A stretch of DNA of 64,000 nucleotides from assembly GCA_040757595.1 (NCBI GenBank), contig JBFLWP010000018.1, forward strand, positions 1-64,000, written 5' to 3'. Below are positions 6,866-14,360 of the stretch, piece after piece; the stretch's first letter is position 1, and the number at the start of each line of letters is the position of its first letter. Below the pieces are notes generated by a model that ran no database searches, was not told the DNA's origin, and saw only the letters and a program-made list of their open reading frames with translations. A program made the translations under genes and the position numbers. This DNA comes from Nitrospirota bacterium (GTDB taxonomy: Bacteria; Nitrospirota; Nitrospiria; Nitrospirales; Nitrospiraceae).

Positions 6866-8829
6866 GCGGAATCGCCGGAATCCTCCATCGTGACGGCCAG
6901 CCGGTCAATCGGGCGGACCTATGGCGTCTGACGGACTGCCTCGCCCATCGCGGCCCGGACGGGCACGGTCACTGGATCAACGGCCCCGTTGGGCTGGGTC
7001 ACGTGCTGCTCCAGACCACGCCGGAATCGTCTCATGAGCGGCAACCCTGGTCCGACGAGTCGGGGCGCCTCTGCCTGACCCTTGATGGACGGGTGGACAA
7101 TCGGGACGAACTCCAGGGCGCACTCGAGGGAGCCGGCGCCACCTTCCGAAACGAGACCGACGCCGAGTTGGTCCTGCGCGCCTACGAATGCTGGGGGGAG
7201 GGCTGCGCCAAGCGGATCATCGGGGACTTCGCTTTTGCCATCTGGGATGAGCCGAGCCAGCGCCTGTTCTGCGCACGGGACCACATCGGCATCAGGCCCT
7301 TCTATTATTTCCTGTCCGGTCGGCTCTTCCTGTTCGGCTCGGAGCCGCACCTCATCCTCCGGCATCCCGACGTCCACCCAGAGCCCAACGAGGGGATGAT
7401 CGGCGAGTATCTGGCCAACCAGGTGACCAGCCAGGAGGAGACGCTGTTTCGCGGAGTTCTCCGCCTCCCGCCAGCCCATTATCTCATCGTGACTCCCCGT
7501 TCGGTCCGCAAAACTCGCTACTGGGACGCCGACCCTTCGAACGAGCTGCATTACCGCGCCGACGCCGAGTACGCGGAGCACTTCCTGTCCGTCTTCGGCG
7601 AAGCGGTGCGGTGCAGGCTCCGCAGTCGCACCCCGGTCGGCGCCGATCTGAGCGGCGGGCTCGATTCGTCCTCCGTCGTCGGCTTGGTGCAATCGTTGGT
7701 CCGCCGAGGCGCTGTCCTCGACAAGGGCTTTGAGGCCTTTTCGCTGGTCTTTCCAGGGACGGCCTGCGACGAGAGCCCCTATATTGATGCCGTCGTCGAG
7801 CGGTGGGGACTCCGCGCGAATAAACTTCTGCCGGAATTTGCGGATGCAGACGCGATCGCTCTACAGATTCGCCGTCACCTGGATTTTCCGGACTATCCCA
7901 ACCAGACCATGTCCAACCCCCTGTCGGCACTCGCCCGTGAGAAGGGGATCGCGGTCGTACTGACGGGGATCGGCGGCGACGACTGGCTGGGCTCTGGATT
8001 CCCCCCCCACGCGGATCTGCTCCGCTCGGGGCGCTGGCTCGCATTGATCCGACAGCTTCGGCAGGACCCTCAAGGGCTCGGGCTGATGCAGAACCTCCAA
8101 GAGTTGCTTGCGATCGTCCTTCCCGCCTGGGTGCTGCGCCCGTATAGATGGGCGGTTCGCCGCGACGGCCTGCCTCCCTGGATCGACGGCGGGTTCGCAC
8201 GCCGCGTTGACTTGGCCGACCGGCTCCGCGCCCCATCGCCGGCCGGCCCCTTCACCAGCTATGCCCAGCGGGACATCTTCCTCTCGCTCCGGAGCGGAGA
8301 GCACACACTGTCCTGTGAATTGGTTGACCGTTCGGCCGCCAGGTTTGGCCTTGAGAATCGCCATCCCTTCAACGATCGGCGCTTCATCGAGTTCGTCTTG
8401 TCCCTGCCCCAGACGCAGCGGCAGCGGGACGGCCGGATCAAGTTCATCATGCGACAGGCCATGCGAGACTTGCTGCCCGACCTCGTGCGTGAGCGTCAGA
8501 CCAAGGCGGAATTTTCACCGGTCTTCCTGCGCGCCTTCGAGACCCTGGGAGGCCGGCAGTTCTTTGCGTCCCTTTCCGCTGTGACGCAAGGATGGGTGTG
8601 CAAGGAGACGGTTTGCCGGATGTACGAAGAGACGCTCCGCGCCTCAGCCGACGACGAGGGGATTCCGCACGTCTGGCCCCTGTGGATGATCGCCGGCATG
8701 GATCTCTGGGGCAACGCCGCCCTGAAGGAGCCGATCGGTCGCATGCCTCCTGTGCGGCCGTATAGGGAAACCGCGGTGTCGCTCGCTTCATCCCCCAGTT
8801 TTGAATTAGAATGGACGAGGCAGCATTAG
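6862..8829 (+). CDS. asparagine-synthetase-like lasso cyclase
   Basis: This 655-residue enzyme has an N-terminal class II glutamine-amidotransferase-like domain (SGIAGILHRDG, CLAHRGPDGHG, DGRVDNRDEL, CARDHIGIRPFYY) and a C-terminal ATP-pyrophosphatase domain with the P-loop LSGGLDSSSVVGL at about residue 263. The catalytic Cys2 of glutaminases is Ser here, so it should not release ammonia from glutamine. That agrees with lasso cyclases, which adenylate an Asp or Glu side chain and close an isopeptide ring with the core N-terminus. The start overlaps B2 by four bases. The precursor gene follows 24 bases downstream. Confidence 0.93.
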   Translation: MSGIAGILHRDGQPVNRADLWRLTDCLAHRGPDGHGHWINGPVGLGHVLLQTTPESSHERQPWSDESGRLCLTLDGRVDNRDELQGALEGAGATFRNETDAELVLRAYECWGEGCAKRIIGDFAFAIWDEPSQRLFCARDHIGIRPFYYFLSGRLFLFGSEPHLILRHPDVHPEPNEGMIGEYLANQVTSQEETLFRGVLRLPPAHYLIVTPRSVRKTRYWDADPSNELHYRADAEYAEHFLSVFGEAVRCRLRSRTPVGADLSGGLDSSSVVGLVQSLVRRGAVLDKGFEAFSLVFPGTACDESPYIDAVVERWGLRANKLLPEFADADAIALQIRRHLDFPDYPNQTMSNPLSALAREKGIAVVLTGIGGDDWLGSGFPPHADLLRSGRWLALIRQLRQDPQGLGLMQNLQELLAIVLPAWVLRPYRWAVRRDGLPPWIDGGFARRVDLADRLRAPSPAGPFTSYAQRDIFLSLRSGEHTLSCELVDRSAARFGLENRHPFNDRRFIEFVLSLPQTQRQRDGRIKFIMRQAMRDLLPDLVRERQTKAEFSPVFLRAFETLGGRQFFASLSAVTQGWVCKETVCRMYEETLRASADDEGIPHVWPLWMIAGMDLWGNAALKEPIGRMPPVRPYRETAVSLASSPSFELEWTRQH

Positions 8830-8853
8830 TCCTTACGCGATGGAGGACAGGTC

Positions 8854-9066
8854 ATGCAGCGTGAAACGCGTCCGGTGGGCAGGAAAAAGCCTTATGCGCC
8901 CCCAACCCTGCTGGAGTACGGCAGCGTCGCCAAGCTGACGGAGAAAAAGAGCGGCTCCATCCCTGACGGCAAATCCGGGATGACGATGGGACACGGCAAG
9001 GGCGGCAAGGGTGGGATGCATCCAGGAATGGGGATGATGCTTGGTTTCGGGCTTGATGATGACTAG
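8854..9066 (+). CDS. lasso-family RiPP precursor peptide, Gly/Met/His-rich core
   Basis: This 70-residue peptide carries the lasso leader signature YxxPxLxxxGxxxxxTx exactly: Y14, P17, L19, G23 and T29 with one residue (E30) before the predicted cut. The predicted core is residues 31-70. It begins KKSGSIPDG, so Asp8 of the core could be the ring acceptor, and continues with a segment rich in Gly, Met, His and Lys (MTMGHGKGGKGG, MHPGMGMMLGFG) ending LDDD. A Lys first residue and a 40-residue core are both unusual for lasso peptides. GGAGG lies ahead of the ATG. It is the only precursor seen in the cluster. Confidence 0.85.
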   Translation: MQRETRPVGRKKPYAPPTLLEYGSVAKLTEKKSGSIPDGKSGMTMGHGKGGKGGMHPGMGMMLGFGLDDD

Positions 9067-9113
9067 CGTGCCACCGGTCATCTCCGCAGCACGAAGTCGA
9101 GACAACCGTTCCG

Positions 9114-10259
9114 ATGTCTTTCATTCTCGACGAGCATCGGCAATACCTCGCTGACGAAGCGCGCACGCGCGCCTTTCACCGGGCGATCGGCGAAGTCGTC
9201 AAGCCGGGCGACGTGGTCGTGGACCTGGGAGCTGGAACCGGCATCCTGGGACTCCTTGCCTGCCGGGCCGGGGCCAAGCGCGTCTATTCGGTCGAAGAAA
9301 CCGCGATCATTGACTTGACCAGGGACCTCTGCCGGGCCAACGGATATGAAGACCGCGTGACGCTCATCAAAGAATCCTCGACCAGGGCCGAGCTTCCAGA
9401 GCGAGCCGACGTGGTGGTCGCGGATCAGATCGGCGAGTTCGGGTTCGATGCAGGGATCTTCGAATATTTTCGTGACGCCCGCGAGCGCTTCCTCAAGCCC
9501 GACGGAGTGACCATCCCGTCCCGCATTGACCTCCACGTCGCTCCTGTCGAGTTCCGTCAGATGTGGGAACGGGTTGAGTTCTGGAACACCTCACCGGAGG
9601 GATTCGATTTCTCTCCCGTTCGAGCTCGCGCCGTCAATGCCTGCTACTCGGTGAAGCTCCGCCCCGAGCAACTCCTCGGAGAGCCGGCGACGCTCGCATC
9701 TCTCGACCCCTCACGCGCACCGGCGACTTGGCTGAGGCTCGAAGCCTCGTGCCCGGTCCGGAGGGCCGGTACTCTCCACGGCATCGGCGGGTGGTTCTTC
9801 GCCCTGCTTTCCCCGAACGTCACCCTATCCAATTCCCCCCTGGCTGAAGCGCCGATCAACAGGCGGGCGGTGTTTTTCCCGATTGCCAGCCCGGTTGCCG
9901 TCGAAGAGGGAGACCGGGTCCGGATCACGATGAGCATCGTGCCGGCTGAGACGCTGATGACCTGGAAAGTTGACGTGTGGGGATCGGCCGTCCAGGACCG
10001 GCCGAAGGCAACCTTCACCCACTCCACCTTCCAGGGCATGCTGCTCTGCAAGGAGGATCTTCAGCGGACCCGGCCGGAGTTCGTCCCCATCCTCACTCCC
10101 TGGGGAGAGGCACGCCGATCCATCCTGGAGTTGTGCGACGGCAAGACCCCCCTGGCCGAGATCGAGAAGGAAGTTCACCGCCGGCACCAGGCCCTGTTCC
10201 GCTCGCCGGCCGAGGCCGCGCAGTTCGTGGCCGAGGTGGTCACCCGTTACGCCCGATGA
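9114..10259 (+). CDS. PRMT-like methyltransferase fused to a C-terminal PqqD/RRE-like domain
   Basis: The 381-residue protein begins with a class I SAM methyltransferase of the protein-arginine/L11 methyltransferase type: VVVDLGAGTGILGLLACRAGA (motif I, about 34-54), VYSVEE, VVVADQIGEFGFDAG and the beta-barrel half after residue 135. In PRMTs two Glu residues hold the substrate guanidinium; here the loop reads DQIGEFGFDAG, so arginine specificity is not supported. The last 55 residues (RRSILELCDGKTPLAEIEKEV, then FVAEVVTRYA) match the PqqD hallmark, suggesting built-in leader binding. Its place between precursor and kinase suggests that it methylates the peptide. Its stop overlaps the next start as ATGA. 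Confidence 0.82.
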   Translation: MSFILDEHRQYLADEARTRAFHRAIGEVVKPGDVVVDLGAGTGILGLLACRAGAKRVYSVEETAIIDLTRDLCRANGYEDRVTLIKESSTRAELPERADVVVADQIGEFGFDAGIFEYFRDARERFLKPDGVTIPSRIDLHVAPVEFRQMWERVEFWNTSPEGFDFSPVRARAVNACYSVKLRPEQLLGEPATLASLDPSRAPATWLRLEASCPVRRAGTLHGIGGWFFALLSPNVTLSNSPLAEAPINRRAVFFPIASPVAVEEGDRVRITMSIVPAETLMTWKVDVWGSAVQDRPKATFTHSTFQGMLLCKEDLQRTRPEFVPILTPWGEARRSILELCDGKTPLAEIEKEVHRRHQALFRSPAEAAQFVAEVVTRYAR

Positions 10260-11275
10260 CGCTCAAGCTCGCACAGGGACTCCACTTCCATCGGTACCGA
10301 GTGAGCGGTCTGGTTCTGGCCAGCGAGCTCCATCTGCCGGAGCTCACTCCCCTCCAGGATCAGCCCGTCACGGAGGGACCAGAGATCCTCGTCCGCCTCG
10401 CGGGAGAAGGGCACCACTTTCCCAAAATTTCCGACTGGTTCTTGACCATGACGCTGCCCGACGGGGAGCCTTGGCTCTCTTGCGGCCGGGTTGCAGCCGG
10501 AAGCACCTCGAACGCCAGCTACCTGCTCCATTTCCCAGGACTGGGCGATTTCCTGGTGGATGCAGCGGGGCAGGAGATTGCCTGCAAGGCCAAGCCAGGA
10601 ACGGGAGAGGAGGCTCTCAGGCACCTGCTCCTGAACCAAGTGCTGCCGCTGGTGCTCAACCTGCGCGGGCGGGAGGTTCTTCATGCCACCACCGTGCTCA
10701 CGCCCGCAGGGGCCTGCGCATTCACCGGCCAGACCGGCTCGGGCAAGTCCACGCTGGCCGCCGGCTTCCTGCTCGCCGGCTACCCCGTCATCAGCGACGA
10801 CTGCCTCTTGCTGGACGAGCGGAACGGACGTATCGCCGCCATTCCCGCTTATCCGGGCATCAGACTGTGGGACGATGCGCTTGAGGCCCTGCACGGAGCC
10901 CATGAGAAGTTTCCAACCACCGCCCCCTATACGACCAAACGCCGGCTCCTGGTCCCAAACCAGCGAGAGCAGTTCCCGACCGAGCCAGTTCCCCTGGCGC
11001 GGGTCTATTGCCTGGAAGGGCCCGCCGGTTGTCACGAGGCGGAGCCTCTCTCACCACCTTCCATTCGGCACCTGAGGCGCCGGGACTCATTCATGCACCT
11101 GCTGCCCTGCCTGTTCCGGCTCGACATCCAGGATCGGGCCATGCTCACCAGGCAGTTCCTCTTTCTCGACCGGCTCGTCGCCCGGGTCCCCGTCCGTCAG
11201 CTCGTCGTTCCTCCGGACTTCTCCTCTTTGCCGCTGGCGCGGGAGGCTGTTCTGGCAGACCTCCGAACCGGGTGA
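10256..11275 (+). CDS. HPr-kinase/phosphorylase-like kinase of RiPP cluster
   Basis: This 339-residue protein contains the Walker A loop FTGQTGSGKSTLAAGFLLAG at about residues 155-174, followed by VISDDCLLLDE, the DD pair of HPr-kinase-like P-loop kinases. The bifunctional HprK/P signature is absent and an N-terminal domain of about 130 residues precedes the kinase. Homologous kinases of lasso clusters (paeninodin type) phosphorylate a C-terminal Ser of the precursor. This precursor ends LDDD and has no C-terminal Ser, so the substrate is open: Ser33, Ser35, Ser41 and Thr44 are the only Ser/Thr in the core. The start overlaps the methyltransferase by four bases. Confidence 0.85.
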   Translation: MTLKLAQGLHFHRYRVSGLVLASELHLPELTPLQDQPVTEGPEILVRLAGEGHHFPKISDWFLTMTLPDGEPWLSCGRVAAGSTSNASYLLHFPGLGDFLVDAAGQEIACKAKPGTGEEALRHLLLNQVLPLVLNLRGREVLHATTVLTPAGACAFTGQTGSGKSTLAAGFLLAGYPVISDDCLLLDERNGRIAAIPAYPGIRLWDDALEALHGAHEKFPTTAPYTTKRRLLVPNQREQFPTEPVPLARVYCLEGPAGCHEAEPLSPPSIRHLRRRDSFMHLLPCLFRLDIQDRAMLTRQFLFLDRLVARVPVRQLVVPPDFSSLPLAREAVLADLRTG

Positions 11276-11279
11276 GCCG

Positions 11280-12488
11280 ATGCTCCTTCCCGTCATTCGC
11301 CCGTTCCTGCTACAACTTCTGCGAGACTCGGAACAGGAGGATGGGATGTCGTCCTCCCTGTTCGAGGCGGAATGGGGACAAGTCCTCTCCGATGCGGCCG
11401 AGCACGGGGTGACTGGAATCCTCTATCGGCGGCTCAAGGCTGCAGATCCGGCGCACCGGCCACCGGCCTCCGCATGGCAGGAGCTCCGTCACGCCGCTCA
11501 TCAAATCGCGGCCAAGAACCTGTCGTTCGCGCACGAGCTTGCGACCATCTTGCGCGCCTGCCGCGCCGCGGGCCTGGACTGCATCCCCCTGCGCGGCCTG
11601 GCCCTGGCCGAACAACTCGGCTGGGATCTCACCGCCAGGCCGATGAACGATCTGGATCTCCTGGTCCGCCGCGAGGATCTCGCCCTGGCAGCGGAAACCC
11701 TGACTGCTCTGGGCTACCGGGAGATCGACCGGCGACCCGGCTTTGCCCGGACCTTTTCCTACACGCTGGAGTTCATTAGAAGCGGAACCGGCCAGCCGTT
11801 GGTCGAGCCCCATTGGACCATCGCCTATCCTCCCTTCGCGGATCGGGTGGACATGGCCAAGGTTTGGCAGCGACGCCGGCGGGGGACGGTGGCGGGGCTC
11901 GACACCTCCCTGCTCGATCCGACCGATCTTCTGCTGCACCTCTGCTTCCACTTGATCCACAAGGGAGAGGAGGCACCCCTCCTGTGGTGGTACGAACTCC
12001 ACCGCCTGATCCGGCAACAGGGGGCCTCGCTCGACTGGCCGGACATCGTCCTCATTACCCATCAGACCGGCCAGGGCCTGTTCCTCGCCGAAGCTCTGAA
12101 TCAGCTCCGGCAACTGTTTGGTTCGCCTGTCCCTCCCTCCGTCTTGGCCCTCCTCACCGAAACGGGCTTAGCGGGCAGGCGAGCCCCGGCTTGCTCGGGA
12201 CTGGAGGAACGCCTGGTCCGCCTCTTGGCCGGCGATGACCAGGTGGACGGCCGGGAAAGTTTCGCTCAACTCCTGACCATCAAGGGCCTCCGCCCCAGAC
12301 TCCGCTTCGCGTTTGCCCTGCTCTTCCCCACCTCCGCCTTCATGCGGTTCCATTACGGACTGTCCGGCCGGACTCAGGTGGCCGTCTGGTACGTGAAGCG
12401 TCTCCTGTTTCTGGTCCGCGAGGGGGCCAAGGGCCTCGCCCGTCTGATCTTCCCGGCCGGGAAATCGCTCCCCTCCTCACCCAGCTAG
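11280..12488 (+). CDS. nucleotidyltransferase-family protein (NTP_transf_5 type)
   Basis: The 402-residue protein matches the nucleotidyltransferase family often found beside HPr-kinase-like genes in RiPP clusters. The core is around residues 90-125: LDCIPLRGLALAEQL, then RPMNDLDLLVRREDL with the metal-binding DxD, preceded by a helical N-terminus. A second half contains EPHWTIAYP and LLHLCFHLIHKG and DWPDIV, as in this family. It may adenylylate the modified peptide or the phosphate added by the kinase, but this is inference. It starts four bases after the kinase stop and is the last gene of the operon. No transporter follows. Confidence 0.82.
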   Translation: MLLPVIRPFLLQLLRDSEQEDGMSSSLFEAEWGQVLSDAAEHGVTGILYRRLKAADPAHRPPASAWQELRHAAHQIAAKNLSFAHELATILRACRAAGLDCIPLRGLALAEQLGWDLTARPMNDLDLLVRREDLALAAETLTALGYREIDRRPGFARTFSYTLEFIRSGTGQPLVEPHWTIAYPPFADRVDMAKVWQRRRRGTVAGLDTSLLDPTDLLLHLCFHLIHKGEEAPLLWWYELHRLIRQQGASLDWPDIVLITHQTGQGLFLAEALNQLRQLFGSPVPPSVLALLTETGLAGRRAPACSGLEERLVRLLAGDDQVDGRESFAQLLTIKGLRPRLRFAFALLFPTSAFMRFHYGLSGRTQVAVWYVKRLLFLVREGAKGLARLIFPAGKSLPSSPS

Positions 12489-12600
12489 ACTCACCGCGGT
12501 CGAGCTGCATCGCGGGACACGCAAGATCCTTGCATCCTTTTGCGTGCATCGCCCGTAGGTTATGGTATGATGCCCGCCGACGCAGGCACCTCAGATCTCC

Positions 12601-13209
12601 GTGAGCACGGCGCCCATGGGATCCACGCCCCGATCGGTCTCCTCCACCGTTCAACCGGCCCTCTTGGCCCGCGTCGCCAAGGGGGATCAGCAGGCCTTCG
12701 AACAACTCTACGATCAGTCCAGCTCCCTGCTCTTCACGCTGGCGGTGAAGATCCTCGGCGACCGCGACGAGGCGGCCGAGCTGCTGCAGGAAGTGTATCT
12801 GGAAATCTGGCGGAAAAGCCTCCGCTTCGACGCCGGGCGCGGCACGCCGACGGCGTGGCTCGTGACGGTCACGCGCAGCCGCGCCATTGACCGGCTCAGG
12901 GCCGGGACTGCGAGGGGGCATGGGCGGACGGACCCCCTGGACGCCGCCGCGGCCGCCGAGTTGAAGGATGATCGCCCCAGCCCCCTGGACGATCGGGCCG
13001 GCCAGGAACTGCGCACGGCGGTGGAGAAGGCCCTGGCGGATCTCCCGGAAGATCAGCAACAGGCGGTCATGCTCGCATTCTACGAAGGGCTGTCCCACAC
13101 GGAGATCGCCGCGCGGCTGAACCAGCCGCTGGGCACGGTCAAAACCAGGATCAGGCTCGGCATGGGCAAGCTCAAGGACGACCTGCGGCCCTGGTGGGAT
13201 CAAGGGTGA
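12601..13209 (+). CDS. ECF-family RNA polymerase sigma factor
   Basis: The 202-residue protein has region 2 (QQAFEQLYDQSSSLLFTLAVKILGDRDEAAELLQEVYLEIWRKS pattern, about residues 28-72) and region 4 (LPEDQQQAVMLAFYEGLSHTEIAARL, then GTVKTRIRLGMGKLK). The GTVKTR helix is the -35 reader. It resembles the SigK/RpoE group paired with RskA-type anti-sigma factors, which fits the next gene. GTG 12601 is taken as the start; ATG 12616 is an alternative and neither has a strong ribosome site. The stop overlaps the anti-sigma start by one base (TGATG). A TATGAT-GCCCGCC element at 12567-12579 may be its promoter -10. Confidence 0.92.
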   Translation: MSTAPMGSTPRSVSSTVQPALLARVAKGDQQAFEQLYDQSSSLLFTLAVKILGDRDEAAELLQEVYLEIWRKSLRFDAGRGTPTAWLVTVTRSRAIDRLRAGTARGHGRTDPLDAAAAAELKDDRPSPLDDRAGQELRTAVEKALADLPEDQQQAVMLAFYEGLSHTEIAARLNQPLGTVKTRIRLGMGKLKDDLRPWWDQG

Positions 13210-14255
13210 TGGTGGAGAGGGAATCGGTGTCGCACGAGACTTTCGAAGAGGCCCTGCCGCTCTACGCCGTCGGGGCACTGGACCGCCAGGATCGCCAGCC
13301 GATCGAGGCGCACCTCCTGACCGGCTGTCCTGTCTGCCACGCCGCGTTGAAAGAATACCGTGCCGCGGCGGGACTCCTCCCCTACGGGCTTCCGCCGGTC
13401 CCCGCGCCCCCCTCTTTAAAGGGACGGATCGTCGGGGCGCTCGCGCAGAAGCCCTCCGTGCAGGAGACGGCCAAGCCGGCCGAGCCACCACCCCGTCTGG
13501 AGCCGGGCCGGTGGCTCAATCACGTGATCCCGCCGGAGCCTCCCTGGTACAGCGTCTTCTTCCGTCCAGCCTTCGTGCTGGTGCTCACCCTGGCCGTGGC
13601 GGGCACGGGCTTCTACGCCTGGACCCTCCGGTCTCGGGTGCTCGACGAGAGCGTGCAGCGTCAGCACGTGGAGGCGGCCCTGCAAGCCGAAACCGCGCGC
13701 CTGGCCACGTTGCAACGGCAGGTGGCGGAGCAGGAGCGCCTGTTGGCCGGCTTGCGGGAGGAGATCACGCATCGGTCCGGCGACGTGGGCGATCTCCTCG
13801 GAACCCTGACCGAGCGGGAAGCCGAGCTGGACCGACTGCGGGCGCAGGCGAGCGACCAGCAACGGGAGATCGCCGGGCTTCGCAAGACGCTCGCGCAGCG
13901 CGACGAGATGCTGGCTTTCCTGCGGTCCCCCAACGTCAAGGTGGTCTCGCTCGCCGGAGCGGATCAGGCCAAGTCGGCCGGCGCCCTGCTGTTGTTCGAT
14001 CCGGAGAGCAAGAAGGCGTTTTTCTACGGCTTCAACATGCCGCCGCTTCCGGCCGGCAAGACCTACCAGCTCTGGGCCATCGCGGGCAAGCCGATCAGCG
14101 CCGGAGTGTTCGGAACCGACGCCGGCCAGAAGAGCCGGCTCGTGATCCGCAGCATCCCCGACCCGGCCGACGTCGCCAAGTTCGCGGTCAGCATGGAGCC
14201 GGAAGGCGGCCGACCGCAGCCCACCGGAGAGATCTATCTCGTCGGGCAGCTCTGA
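13209..14255 (+). CDS. RskA-type anti-sigma factor
   Basis: This protein of 348 residues has an N-terminal zinc-binding anti-sigma domain (FEEALPLYAVGALDRQD, then HLLTGCPVC), a Pro-rich linker, one membrane helix (FVLVLTLAVAGTGFYAW, about residues 118-135), a long periplasmic coiled coil (about 140-235) and a C-terminal RskA domain with YQLWAI and GEIYLVGQL. It should hold the upstream sigma factor at the inner membrane until a periplasmic signal triggers proteolysis. The very long coiled coil between helix and RskA domain is larger than in the mycobacterial prototype. The ATG at 13209 is preferred to an in-frame ATG at 13194 because it overlaps the sigma stop. Confidence 0.9.
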   Translation: MVERESVSHETFEEALPLYAVGALDRQDRQPIEAHLLTGCPVCHAALKEYRAAAGLLPYGLPPVPAPPSLKGRIVGALAQKPSVQETAKPAEPPPRLEPGRWLNHVIPPEPPWYSVFFRPAFVLVLTLAVAGTGFYAWTLRSRVLDESVQRQHVEAALQAETARLATLQRQVAEQERLLAGLREEITHRSGDVGDLLGTLTEREAELDRLRAQASDQQREIAGLRKTLAQRDEMLAFLRSPNVKVVSLAGADQAKSAGALLLFDPESKKAFFYGFNMPPLPAGKTYQLWAIAGKPISAGVFGTDAGQKSRLVIRSIPDPADVAKFAVSMEPEGGRPQPTGEIYLVGQL

Positions 14256-14275
14256 TCGCCACCCGCATCTTTTTC

Positions 14276-14304
14276 TTGACAGTTCATTCCAACGCCGCTA
14301 CAAG
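14276..14304 (+). promoter_or_regulatory. sigma70-type promoter before the two-repeat barrel gene
   Basis: TTGACA at 14276-14281 and TACAAG at 14299-14304 are 17 bases apart. The predicted transcript start lies about 50 bases before the proposed ATC start at 14361, so this gene can be expressed apart from the sigma/anti-sigma pair. Confidence 0.55.
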
Positions 14305-14360
14305 AGCCCGGCTTTCACGCCGTCTGTCGCTGATCCCCATCCGCAACCGAGGAGAAGACC

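Noticed and set aside
9977-10255. Longer start for the HPr-like kinase
   Set aside because: The extension is a shadow of the methyltransferase gene; ATG 10256 overlaps its stop and begins the family N-terminus.
13209-14255. Calling the RskA-type protein a chromosome-segregation coiled coil
   Set aside because: The zinc motif, single membrane helix, C-terminal RskA domain and the sigma factor upstream explain it.
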